In this document: positions 17,143 to 26,148 of the stretch, one piece after another
Numbering within the stretch: the first letter of the stretch is position 1
Layout of the letters: each line of letters opens with the position of its first letter
DNA from: Bacteroidales bacterium
GTDB taxonomy: Bacteria > Bacteroidota > Bacteroidia > Bacteroidales > F082
Length of the DNA: 64,000 nt
Assembly: GCA_017632935.1 (NCBI GenBank)
Contig: JAGBQJ010000049.1
Coordinates: 124,001 to 188,000, forward strand
Direction of reading: 5' to 3'
Notes under the pieces: generated by a model
Seen by the model: only the letters and a program-made list of their open reading frames with translations
Told to the model about the DNA's origin: nothing
Databases searched by the model: none
Program-made: the position numbers and the translations under genes

Positions 17143-19110
17143 ATGAGTTACATTTCCTGGGACAAGAAAAAAGTAATCAATCTGGAGTTTACGCTCAATC
17201 GTGAAGTGTTGCGTTCCAACGCTTTAGGCGCATTTCTCGCTACCACGATGATTGGTTGCAACACACGAAAATACCACGGTCTCTTGGTGGTGCCGCAGCC
17301 ACAGCTTGACAACAACAACCATGTGCTGCTGTCGAGCCTTGACGAGACCATCATCGAGAACAAGGAGGAGTTCCACCTCGGTGTACATATGTACCCCAAC
17401 GGCATCTTTGCACCGCGTGGCCATAAATACATGCGCGACTTCACCGCCGACCCCATGCCGAAGATGACCTACCGCATCGGCAATGTAGTGTTGGATAAGG
17501 AGCTGATTTTCTCAGCCACTGAGGCGCGACTCTTTGTGCGTTACACCTTGCGCGAGTCGGTGGTGCCCATCACCCTGCGTGTGCTGCCTTTCTTAGCTTT
17601 CCGCAACGTCCACATGCTGACGCATGAGAACCATGAGGCCAGCCGAAAGGTGGAGTTGGTGAAAAACGGAGCATCATGGCAACTCTACAAGGACTATTCG
17701 AGGCTATATCTGCAGTTCTCGCGCTCTGCGGAATACACCCACGTGCCGCATTGGTACTACAATATGTTCTACATCCGTGAGCAGGAACGCGGCTACGAGG
17801 CAGTGGAAGACCAGTTTGTCCCGGGATTCTTTGAGTTGCAAATGAAACAAGGCGACACGGTGATTCTTTCCGTCAGTTTGGAGGAACAGAATCCCGCTGC
17901 TATCAAACGCCAGTGTGAGGCCGAGGTGAAGAGGTTGTTGCCGCAGACAAGTTACGAGGACTGCCTCGTGAAGGCCGCCGACCAATTCATCATTCACGAT
18001 GAGAAAGGCACGCGCCTCTGGGCGGGCTTCCCTTGGTTTGGCTCGTGTAGCCGCGATACCTTCCTCGCCTTGCCGGGCATCGCTTTGGCGCAAGGCAACG
18101 AAAAGGTCTTCAAGGATGCCTTGGATTACCTCGTCGAAAGGATGCAAGGCCCATTCTTCCCGCATCGTTACTACCAGAAGAGTCTGTATTTCACAGCAGT
18201 CGACTCGCCTTTGTGGTTCTTCTATGTGCTGCAGCTATACGAAAAGATGCTTGGTAAAGACAAGAAGGACATCTGGAAAAAATACAAGAAGTCAATGACG
18301 ACCATCTTGGAGAGCTTCATCGCGGGCACCGACTTCAACGTGCATACCTTGGACAACGGCTTGCTTTATGCCGGTAACCGTGACTTGGCCCTCACTTGGA
18401 TGAACGTCTTCGCGCAAGGCAAACCCTGGACACCGCGAACGGGCTTGGCGATCGAGGTGAATGCACTTTGGTATAACGCCCTGTGCTATGGTGTGGAACT
18501 ATTAAAAGCCGCTGAGCCGAAAAGCGTTTTGTTCAAGAAATGGCAAGCTTTGGCCGAAAAGGTAAAGGGCTCGTTTATTGACACCTTCTATAATAAGGAT
18601 GCCAATGGCTTTTATGACTTTGTAAACAGCAACGAGAAAAACACGCAGGTGCGTCCTAACATGATGATCGCTGCGGCCTTGCCCTATACACCGATGAGCG
18701 ACGAGATGCAGAAACGTGCCTTCGACATCGCTCACTCCGAACTGCTGACGACACGAGGCATACGCTCGTTGTCGCCCAATGACGAGAATTACAAAGGTGT
18801 TAGTATCGGCAGCCATAGCGAACGCGAACGCGCCTATCACAACGGCTCGACGTTCCCTTGGCTGATTATGTTCTATGCAGACTTGTCTGTGAAATTGTTC
18901 GGGAAGACTTCGCAACCATATTTGGAAGACCTTTACAACGGATTCGAGGAGGCTATCAAGGACAATGGCATCGGCACGGTGTCGGAGATCTACGACGGCA
19001 ACCCGCCCTTCGAGGCCAGAGGCTGTATCTCGCAGTCAACGAGTGTGGGCGCCTTGCTCTACCTGCATTATCTGATTGAAGAACTTAATAAGAAAGGAGG
19101 CTCGAAATGA
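17143..19110 (+). CDS. glycogen debranching enzyme (amylo-alpha-1,6-glucosidase)
   Basis: The 655-residue protein has an N-terminal GDE-type beta domain (TMIGCNTRKYHGLLVV, then YRIGNVVLDKEL) and a C-terminal alpha/alpha toroid. The family signature GFPWFGSCSRDTFLALPG lies near residue 295, and LAIEVNALWYNALCYG further on is typical of the archaeal-type debranching enzymes. It would hydrolyse alpha-1,6 branch points of glycogen in the cytoplasm. The gene overlaps the next one by ATGA and begins a four-gene glycogen cluster. Confidence 0.93.
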   Translation: MSYISWDKKKVINLEFTLNREVLRSNALGAFLATTMIGCNTRKYHGLLVVPQPQLDNNNHVLLSSLDETIIENKEEFHLGVHMYPNGIFAPRGHKYMRDFTADPMPKMTYRIGNVVLDKELIFSATEARLFVRYTLRESVVPITLRVLPFLAFRNVHMLTHENHEASRKVELVKNGASWQLYKDYSRLYLQFSRSAEYTHVPHWYYNMFYIREQERGYEAVEDQFVPGFFELQMKQGDTVILSVSLEEQNPAAIKRQCEAEVKRLLPQTSYEDCLVKAADQFIIHDEKGTRLWAGFPWFGSCSRDTFLALPGIALAQGNEKVFKDALDYLVERMQGPFFPHRYYQKSLYFTAVDSPLWFFYVLQLYEKMLGKDKKDIWKKYKKSMTTILESFIAGTDFNVHTLDNGLLYAGNRDLALTWMNVFAQGKPWTPRTGLAIEVNALWYNALCYGVELLKAAEPKSVLFKKWQALAEKVKGSFIDTFYNKDANGFYDFVNSNEKNTQVRPNMMIAAALPYTPMSDEMQKRAFDIAHSELLTTRGIRSLSPNDENYKGVSIGSHSERERAYHNGSTFPWLIMFYADLSVKLFGKTSQPYLEDLYNGFEEAIKDNGIGTVSEIYDGNPPFEARGCISQSTSVGALLYLHYLIEELNKKGGSK

Positions 19111-20393
19111 GAGTCCTGATGTTTGGGTGGGAGTTTCCGCCCCATATTACCGGCGGCCTCGGAACGGCCTGCTTCGGTATGACCAAAGGCTTGGCCAAGA
19201 ATGACGTGGATGTGCTTTTTGTGGTGCCGCGCGCTTACGGCGATGAGGACGAGACCAATGTGCGTCTGCTCAACGCCAGCGACGTGACCATCGACATCGA
19301 CCATGAGAAAGACCGCAGCTATTGGGAACGTGTGCAATATATGGAGATCGGCTCCAACATCATCCCGTATGTTGGGCCAGAGGACTTTGCCAATGTGCTG
19401 GAGAGCGACCGCCATGTGGTGGAGCATTTCAACCGCAGTGGCTCGGTGTTTGCACGCAACTATCAGTTCTCAGGCAAATACGGCATGAACCTGATGGAGG
19501 AGGTGGCACGCTACGCTTTGATTGGCTCTTCGCTGGCCACGAAATACGACTTTGATGTCATCCATGCCCACGACTGGCTGACCTATTCGGCAGGCATCGC
19601 GGCCAAGGAGACCACGGGTAAGCCGTTGGTGGTGCACATGCATGCCACCGAGTTTGACCGCTCGGGCGAGAACATCAACACGGATGTGTACGCCATCGAG
19701 CGCAGGGGCATGGAGGCCGCCGACCGCGTGATCACGGTGAGTAACCTGACGCGTAATATCGTCATCAACAAATACGGCATCGACCCCGCCAAGGTCGTCA
19801 CGGTGCACAACGCCGTGGAACCCAACGACAAGCCCAAGTCGGAGTACGAACGCAGCGGCTTGGATGCCAAGGTGGTGACCTTCCTCGGAAGAATCACCTA
19901 CCAGAAAGGTCCCGAATACTTCATCGAGGCAGCTTACAAGATTCATCAAGTCGACCCGAGCATTCATTTCGTGATGGCGGGCACGGGCGACATGCTGGAG
20001 AAGATGATCCGTCGTGTGGCACAGCTCGGCATGGGCAGCCACTTCCACTTCACGGGTTTCCTGAAAGGCGAGGCCGTCGACCAGATGTTCGCCATGACCG
20101 ATGTGTTCGTCATGCCGTCCATCTCCGAGCCGTTCGGCATCGTGCCGTTGGAGGCCATGCGCCTCAACGTGCCGGTGGTCATCAGCAAGCAATCGGGCGT
20201 CTCAGAGGTGGTGAAACACGCCTTGAAGGTCGATTTCTGGGACATCAACGGACTGGCTGACTCTATTTACGCACTCTGCCATTATCCAGTGTTGGCCAAC
20301 TGCTTCAAGGACGAAGGTAAGGACGAGGTGGATAGCCTGAAATGGGAGGCCGCCGCGAAGAAGATAAAAGCCGTTTATGAGTCGGTAGTTTAG
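19107..20393 (+). CDS. GT4 glycosyltransferase of the glycogen cluster
   Basis: The 428-residue protein begins MRVLMFGWEFPPHITGGLG, the glycine-rich donor loop shared by bacterial glycogen synthases and related GT4 enzymes. It has DVIHAHDWLTY in the first domain and the E-x7-E motif in SISEPFGIVPLEAM in the second. It is likely an alpha-glucan synthase or maltose-1-phosphate-type transferase rather than a lipid glycosyltransferase, judging by its place between debranching enzyme and amylase. An AGGAGG ribosome site at 19095-19100 lies within the end of the upstream gene and supports coupled translation. The exact product is not known. Confidence 0.88.
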   Translation: MRVLMFGWEFPPHITGGLGTACFGMTKGLAKNDVDVLFVVPRAYGDEDETNVRLLNASDVTIDIDHEKDRSYWERVQYMEIGSNIIPYVGPEDFANVLESDRHVVEHFNRSGSVFARNYQFSGKYGMNLMEEVARYALIGSSLATKYDFDVIHAHDWLTYSAGIAAKETTGKPLVVHMHATEFDRSGENINTDVYAIERRGMEAADRVITVSNLTRNIVINKYGIDPAKVVTVHNAVEPNDKPKSEYERSGLDAKVVTFLGRITYQKGPEYFIEAAYKIHQVDPSIHFVMAGTGDMLEKMIRRVAQLGMGSHFHFTGFLKGEAVDQMFAMTDVFVMPSISEPFGIVPLEAMRLNVPVVISKQSGVSEVVKHALKVDFWDINGLADSIYALCHYPVLANCFKDEGKDEVDSLKWEAAAKKIKAVYESVV

Positions 20394-20419
20394 TTTTGAA
20401 AAAATAAAAACACAACAAT

Positions 20420-21616
20420 ATGAGCAAATCAATCTGTTTCTATTTCCAAGTGCATCAGCCTTACAGGCTTCGCACCTATCGTTTCTTCGAAATCGGTAAG
20501 AAACACTATTATTATGACGACTACAGCAACCGCATGATCATGCGGCGCGTGGCCGAGAAGTGCTACCTGCCCATGAACGAACTCCTGATGCGTCAAATCG
20601 AGAAGTTTGGCGACAAGGTGAAGTTCGCGTTCTCGTTCTCGGGCGTGGTCATCGAGCAGATGGAGCAATTCGCACCAGAGGTGCTGGAGAGTTTCCAGAA
20701 ATTGGTTGCCACGGGTAAGGTGGAAGTGCTTTCCGAGACCTATGCCCACTCTTTGGCTTCGCTGTCGAACCCCGATGAGTTCAAGCGCCAGGTGACGGCC
20801 CACAAGCACAAGATGAAAGAGGTGTTTGGCGTGACGCCCAAGACCTTCCGCAACACTGAGTTGATCTACAGCGACGAAATCGGTGCAGCGGTGGCCGACA
20901 TGGGCTACAACCTCATGCTTACTGAAGGTGCCAAACACATCTTGGGTTGGAAGAGCCCCAACTACATGTACGCCAACGCCATCAACCCGAAGCTGAAAGT
21001 GTTGCTTCGCAACTTTAAGTTCAGCGACGAGATTGCCTTCCGCTTTGTGCAGGACGGCTTCCGCGCCGAGGACTTTGTCAACTGGCTCAACGCCCTGCCG
21101 GAGGAGGAAGAGGTCGTCAACATCTTCATGGATTACGAGACCTTCGGCGAGCATCAGCAGGCCGAGACGGGCATTTTCAAGTTCATGGAGGCTTTGCCTG
21201 GTGCCATCCTAAAAGGCAGCAAGTTCAAGTTCGCCACGCCGCAGGAGCTGGCCAAGAAGTTGCAGCCTATCAGTGCCGTCAACGTGCCCAATGTGCTGTC
21301 GTGGAGCGACGAGGAACGCGACCTTACCGCTTGGTTGGGTAATCCTTTGCAGGACGATGCCTTCCGCGCTTTGTATGACCTGAACGCCAAGGTACACCGC
21401 ATCAAGGATGAGGAACTGCAACAGGATTGGACCATGCTCCAGACCTCCGACCATTTCTACTACATGTGCACGAAGTGGCTCTCCGACGGCGTGGTGCATA
21501 AGTATTTCAACCATTATGCTTCGCCGTATGATGCCTACGTCAACTATATGAATGTGTTGACGGACTTCGCTGATAGGGTTGCGAAGTTGTCCAAACGTAA
21601 GGTGAAGGCTGAATAA
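20420..21616 (+). CDS. GH57 family alpha-amylase/glucanotransferase
   Basis: The 398-residue cytoplasmic protein carries GH57 conserved regions: HQP at residues 12-14, the nucleophile glutamate E147 in FRNTELIYSD, and the acid/base aspartate D238 in FMDYETFGEHQ. GH57 enzymes are retaining alpha-amylases, 4-alpha-glucanotransferases or branching enzymes. At about 400 residues it is of the short alpha-amylase type; the branching-enzyme subgroup is longer. It sits 26 bases after the GT4 gene and 41 before the synthase-phosphorylase gene. Confidence 0.92.
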   Translation: MSKSICFYFQVHQPYRLRTYRFFEIGKKHYYYDDYSNRMIMRRVAEKCYLPMNELLMRQIEKFGDKVKFAFSFSGVVIEQMEQFAPEVLESFQKLVATGKVEVLSETYAHSLASLSNPDEFKRQVTAHKHKMKEVFGVTPKTFRNTELIYSDEIGAAVADMGYNLMLTEGAKHILGWKSPNYMYANAINPKLKVLLRNFKFSDEIAFRFVQDGFRAEDFVNWLNALPEEEEVVNIFMDYETFGEHQQAETGIFKFMEALPGAILKGSKFKFATPQELAKKLQPISAVNVPNVLSWSDEERDLTAWLGNPLQDDAFRALYDLNAKVHRIKDEELQQDWTMLQTSDHFYYMCTKWLSDGVVHKYFNHYASPYDAYVNYMNVLTDFADRVAKLSKRKVKAE

Positions 21617-21657
21617 TTTTTGAATATTGAATCTTTAAATTTTTGAATTTTAAATAA

Positions 21658-24600
21658 ATGAAAACCCCCGAATACCTTTTTGAAACCTCTTGGGAAGTGT
21701 GTAACATGGTGGGCGGCATCTATACGGTGCTCTCCACGAAGTCGAATGTGATGCGTCAGCTCCTTGACGACCACTATATCACGGTCGGTCCCGACGTGGT
21801 GAAGGAATCGCATGAGACGCTGTATTTCGTCGAAGATAACGAGCTCTTCCCCGAGTGGCGCGAAAGGGCCTTGGCCCAAGGCATGAAGTTCCGCATCGGT
21901 CGCTGGAAGATTGAGAGCAGCCCCATCGCCATCTTGGTGGACTATACGCCACTTTACCAGTCCAAGAACGAAATCCTTGGGCACCTTTGGGAACAGTATG
22001 AACTGGACAGCATTCGTGGTCAGTGGGATTACATAGAACCCGTTTTGTTCGGCTATGCCGCTGGTCAGGTGATTGAGAGTTTCTGTAATTTCTACCTGCA
22101 ACAGACTAGCTTTATTGTGGCGCAGTTCCACGAGTGGATGACGGGTTCTGGCGTGCTCTACCTGAAAGAGCATTGTCCGCAGATCGCCACCGTGTTCACC
22201 ACCCATGCTACCTACCTCGGCCGTGCCATCTCGGGCAACGGACTGCCGCTGTACGACAACCTGAAGACCTACCTGCCTTCGGTGATGGCCATGCAGTTCA
22301 ACGTGGTCTCGCAGCAGTCGATGGAGCAGAAGGCGGCCAAGAATGCCGATGCCTTCACGACGGTGAGCGACATCACGGCGCAAGAATGTGAGCAGTTCCT
22401 CTATCGTAAGCCCGATGTGGTGACCAAAAACGGCATCGACCACACCTTTAGGCAAGACGAGTCCGCTTTCGAAGAGAAACGCAAGGCGACAAGAGCGCAA
22501 ATCCTGAAAATCGCAGAGACGCTCTGCGGCGAGCCTATCGACCCCAATTGCTTGATGGTACTTAACAGCGGACGTTATGAGTTCAAGAACAAAGGCATCG
22601 ACCTCTTCATAGAGGCACTGCGTCGCTTGAACGAGGACAAGAATCTGCCTCGTACGGTGTTGGGAGTGATTGCCGTGCCGAGCAATATCGCCGGTCCTTC
22701 GAAGGACTTGCAGCACCGCCTCGACGGCACCAATGAAATCATGGGGCACACCGACTTTCCTGCCACGCACCATGTCTTTGAGTATGAGAACGATGCGATA
22801 CTGAACACCCTGCGTGATGCGGGCCTTCAGAACGACACCAACGACAAGGTGAAGGTGATGTTTGTGCCTGCTTATCTCAACGGCAGTGACGGCATCTTCA
22901 ACCTGACCTATTCGGAGTTCCTCTCAGCCTTCGATTTCTCGGTGTTCCCGTCGTATTATGAGCCTTGGGGCTACACACCCTTGGAGAGCGTGGCCTTGGG
23001 CATCCCGACATTGACCTCCGACGTCTCCGGCTTTGGCAAGTTCGTCCAACAGGAATGTAAGGGCAACGAGGCCGTGACAGTTGTGCCGCGTCAGGTGAGC
23101 GACAACAATAAGGTGATTGACGAAATCGTCGCCGCTTTGCGCCGCTTCCTTGATTTGACCGACAAGGGCATGACCAAAGTCTCTGAAGCTGCTTTACAGG
23201 TGGCCGACAAATTGCTCTGGAAAGACCTGATTGTCAGCTATCAGAAGGCTTGGGATGTGGCCCTTGAGAAGTCAGGGGGACGCCATTACATGATGGAGCC
23301 GGTGCCTTATGCCGACATGATGCATGAGGTGGTTTACCAGAAGAACGACGCGCCCAGTTGGAAGAAGGTCTTGGTGAAGCCTGTCTATTCGCCTGAGATG
23401 AAGAAGCTTGAGGAGCTCTCGCGCAACATCTGGTGGTGCTGGAATGTCGACGCCATCGAGCTGTTCGAGAGCATCGACCCTGAGGCTTGGAAGACCACGG
23501 AGCAAAACCCCGTCGCGCTGATGGGCAACCTCTCGGTGGAGCAGATCAAGGCGTTGGAGAACAACGACAACTTCATCGAACGTCTCAACAAGGTCTACGA
23601 CCAGTTCAAGGCATACATGGCGCAGCCGACAAAGCAGAAGGACCTCATCGCCTATTTCAGCATGGAGTACGGCTTGATGAAGAGCCTCAAGATTTATTCG
23701 GGCGGCCTCGGCATCTTGGCCGGCGACTACATGAAGCAAGCTTCTGACTCGAACGCCAATATGGTGGGCATCGGCCTGCTGTACCGTTACGGCTACTTCG
23801 CCCAGGAAATCACCGTCTCGGGCGAGCAGCAGGCTGATTATATTCCTCAGAAGTTCTCGCAACTGCCGTTGCAACCTGTCTATAACGACAAGGGCGAATG
23901 GGTGAAGGTGAGCATCGCCTTCCCGGGCCGCTCGGTCTTCGCCAAGGCTTGGCGCGTCAATGTGGGTAGGGTAGGGCTGTACCTGCTCGACACCGACATC
24001 GAGGAAAACTCGCCCGAGGACCGTGGCATCACGGGTCGGCTCTATGGCGGCGACAGCGAGATGCGTATCAAGCAGGAGATGTTCCTCGGCGTGGGCGGCA
24101 TTCGCCTGCTCGAGGCCATCGGCTTGAAACCCACGGTGTATCACTGCAACGAAGGTCACGCGGCTTTCAGCGGTTTGGAGCGCCTGCGCGTGTACATCAA
24201 CAAGCACAACCTCGATTTTGATGTCGCGCTGGAGCTGGTTAGGGCGTCCACCTTGTTCACTACGCACACGCCCGTGCCCGCGGGACACGATGCCTTTGAG
24301 GAGCACCTCATCCGCACCTACATGCCGCACTATGCCAACCGCATGAATATCAGCTGGGAACGCTTTATGGGATTGGGACGCTTTAATCCCAACGACCCGA
24401 ACGAGAAGTTCTCGATGAGCGTGTTGGCCACCAACCTCAGCCAAGAGGTGAACGGCGTGAGCAAGATCCATGGCCGCGTGTCGCGCGAGATGTTCCAATC
24501 CTTATGGCCAGGCTATTTCGCCGAGGAAAACCATATTGGTTACGTCACCAACGGCGTGCATCTGCCCACTTGGAGCAACCGCTTGTGGCAGCGTCTTTAC

Positions 24601-25884
24601 AAAGAGACTTTTGGTTCAGATTACATTGACAACCAGTCAGATGTGAAAATGTGGGAGCGAATCAAGGAGGTGCCGGACGATGCCATCTGGACTATCCGCA
24701 AGCAGCTGAAGCATGAGTTGATATCCTATCTCTCGGAGAAGATCAAGGAAGACATGCGTCAGCGGCAGGAAAGCCCGAAGCTGATCATGCAGACCGTCAA
24801 TAATTTAGACGAGAACGCTTTGATTGTCGGCTTCGCCCGTCGTTTTGCCACCTACAAGCGTGCCCATCTGCTGTTTGGCAACCTGGAACGTCTCTCGCAG
24901 TTGGTCAACGACCCGAAGCGTCCCGTCATCTTCCTCTTTGCAGGCAAGGCGCACCCCAACGACAAGGCAGGTCAAGACCTGATCAAGATGATTATTGAGA
25001 TCTCGCGTCGTCCCGAGTTTATTGGTAAGATTTTGTTTATCAGCAACTACGACATGGAGCTTGGTAGTCGTCTTACCAGTGGCGTGGATGTATGGCTCAA
25101 CACACCCACGCGTCCACTCGAAGCCTCCGGCACGAGTGGCGAGAAGGCCGTGATGAACGGCGTCCTGAACTTCTCCGTGCTTGACGGTTGGTGGGCTGAG
25201 GGCTATCGTCCCGATGCCGGCTGGGCCATCCAGGAGAAACGCACCTACCAAGACCAGCGTTATCAGGACGAGATGGATGCCGAGACGATTTACAATACCC
25301 TTGAGAATGAGATTGTTCCGCTCTATTATGCCCGCAATGTGCATGAGATTCCCACAGGTTGGGTGGCTGCGATGAAGAAGTGCCTCAACGAGATATCGCC
25401 GCGCTTCACGATGAAACGCATGATGGATGATTATTTCGAGCAGTACTACAACAAGCTGATCAAGCGGACTAACTGGATGCGTGCCAACCGTTACCAGAAG
25501 GCCTTCGAGATCAACGCCTGGAAGACGCGTGTGCGCAACAACTGGGACAAGGTGGAGGTGAAGTCCTTGATTTTGCCTGACACCAACGTGCGCCCGCTGA
25601 CCTTCGGTGAACAGTTCATCGCCGAAATCACGTTGCTCACGCCTGATTTGGAGCCCGGCGACCTGGCCATCGAGCTGCTCGTGGGCAGGAAGAACAATAA
25701 TATGGAGGTGGAAATCAAGGCGGTGGAGAAGATGAAGCTCGTCGACTCGGGCGATGGCTGGGTGAAATACTATATCAAGGTGCCCATTACCCGCGCCGGT
25801 GTGTATGATTTCACCTTCCGTGTCTATCCTACCAACAAGATGCTACCACACAGGCAGGATTTCCCGCTGGTCAAATGGATTTGA
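21658..25884 (+). CDS. fused GT3 glycogen synthase and GT35 alpha-glucan phosphorylase
   Basis: The 1408-residue protein joins two complete enzymes. Residues 1 to about 560 match the GT3 glycogen synthase of fungi and animals: FETSWEVCNMVGGIYTVL at the start, AQFHEWMTG, TVFTTHATYLGR and the donor motif FPSYYEPWGYTPLES. After a linker near residue 570, LEELSRNIWWCWN opens an alpha-glucan phosphorylase of the short bacterial family. Its pyridoxal-phosphate lysine is K1163 in EASGTSGEKAVMNG and GWWAEGY follows. One chain therefore holds both the making (from UDP-glucose) and the phosphorolysis of alpha-1,4 chains. The reading frame is open throughout the junction, so this is a true fusion and not two genes. 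A few related Bacteroidales proteins of this length may exist; I cannot check. Confidence 0.93.
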   Translation: MKTPEYLFETSWEVCNMVGGIYTVLSTKSNVMRQLLDDHYITVGPDVVKESHETLYFVEDNELFPEWRERALAQGMKFRIGRWKIESSPIAILVDYTPLYQSKNEILGHLWEQYELDSIRGQWDYIEPVLFGYAAGQVIESFCNFYLQQTSFIVAQFHEWMTGSGVLYLKEHCPQIATVFTTHATYLGRAISGNGLPLYDNLKTYLPSVMAMQFNVVSQQSMEQKAAKNADAFTTVSDITAQECEQFLYRKPDVVTKNGIDHTFRQDESAFEEKRKATRAQILKIAETLCGEPIDPNCLMVLNSGRYEFKNKGIDLFIEALRRLNEDKNLPRTVLGVIAVPSNIAGPSKDLQHRLDGTNEIMGHTDFPATHHVFEYENDAILNTLRDAGLQNDTNDKVKVMFVPAYLNGSDGIFNLTYSEFLSAFDFSVFPSYYEPWGYTPLESVALGIPTLTSDVSGFGKFVQQECKGNEAVTVVPRQVSDNNKVIDEIVAALRRFLDLTDKGMTKVSEAALQVADKLLWKDLIVSYQKAWDVALEKSGGRHYMMEPVPYADMMHEVVYQKNDAPSWKKVLVKPVYSPEMKKLEELSRNIWWCWNVDAIELFESIDPEAWKTTEQNPVALMGNLSVEQIKALENNDNFIERLNKVYDQFKAYMAQPTKQKDLIAYFSMEYGLMKSLKIYSGGLGILAGDYMKQASDSNANMVGIGLLYRYGYFAQEITVSGEQQADYIPQKFSQLPLQPVYNDKGEWVKVSIAFPGRSVFAKAWRVNVGRVGLYLLDTDIEENSPEDRGITGRLYGGDSEMRIKQEMFLGVGGIRLLEAIGLKPTVYHCNEGHAAFSGLERLRVYINKHNLDFDVALELVRASTLFTTHTPVPAGHDAFEEHLIRTYMPHYANRMNISWERFMGLGRFNPNDPNEKFSMSVLATNLSQEVNGVSKIHGRVSREMFQSLWPGYFAEENHIGYVTNGVHLPTWSNRLWQRLYKETFGSDYIDNQSDVKMWERIKEVPDDAIWTIRKQLKHELISYLSEKIKEDMRQRQESPKLIMQTVNNLDENALIVGFARRFATYKRAHLLFGNLERLSQLVNDPKRPVIFLFAGKAHPNDKAGQDLIKMIIEISRRPEFIGKILFISNYDMELGSRLTSGVDVWLNTPTRPLEASGTSGEKAVMNGVLNFSVLDGWWAEGYRPDAGWAIQEKRTYQDQRYQDEMDAETIYNTLENEIVPLYYARNVHEIPTGWVAAMKKCLNEISPRFTMKRMMDDYFEQYYNKLIKRTNWMRANRYQKAFEINAWKTRVRNNWDKVEVKSLILPDTNVRPLTFGEQFIAEITLLTPDLEPGDLAIELLVGRKNNNMEVEIKAVEKMKLVDSGDGWVKYYIKVPITRAGVYDFTFRVYPTNKMLPHRQDFPLVKWI

Positions 25885-25891
25885 TGTATTT

Positions 25892-25926
25892 GTAGAGACG
25901 TGCCATGGCGCGTCTCTACTTTTTTT
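25892..25926 (+). terminator. REP-like palindrome acting as terminator
   Basis: Bases 25892-25919 form a 28-base palindrome with outer arms GTAGAGACG and one G-U mismatch, followed directly by seven Ts. It would end the glycogen transcript. Its outer arms recur in the palindrome at 36548-36575, so it is both a repeat and a terminator. Confidence 0.8.
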
Positions 25927-25966
25927 CAAAATTTTTTCAAAAAAAATTCATTTCAGACTAAGGGTA

Positions 25967-26017
25967 AAACGCGTTTCGCGCGTCTTATAGGTGTCGACAA
26001 AATGTTAAACGCGTTTA
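25967..26017. promoter_or_regulatory. two AAACGCGTTT palindromes, possible operator pair
   Basis: The ten-base palindrome AAACGCGTTT occurs at 25967-25976 and again at 26007-26016, where it extends to TAAACGCGTTTA. The centres are exactly 40 bases apart, close to four helical turns. Both lie in the 264-base leader before the giant adhesin gene. This spacing fits cooperative binding of a dimeric regulator; no regulator is identified. I see no clear TAnnTTTG box in the leader. Confidence 0.4.
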
Positions 26018-26148
26018 CTATGCATTCTTTTTTTACCACAATGCCTAGCAAAAATGCTGTCACCATGCCTTTTGGCACTGGTGCGTTTCTCATTTACACA
26101 CAAAGAAACAATTTAATTAACCTAATTATTAACCAATTCAAATTCATT

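Noticed and set aside
21544..24498. antisense frames of about 409 and 408 residues within the GT3-GT35 gene
   Set aside because: They lie opposite the conserved synthase and phosphorylase motifs and show only low-complexity sequence.
25900..26148. upstream in-frame start that would add 83 residues to the adhesin
   Set aside because: The extra residues overlap a terminator palindrome and T-tract and the operator-like palindromes, and they hide the signal peptide.
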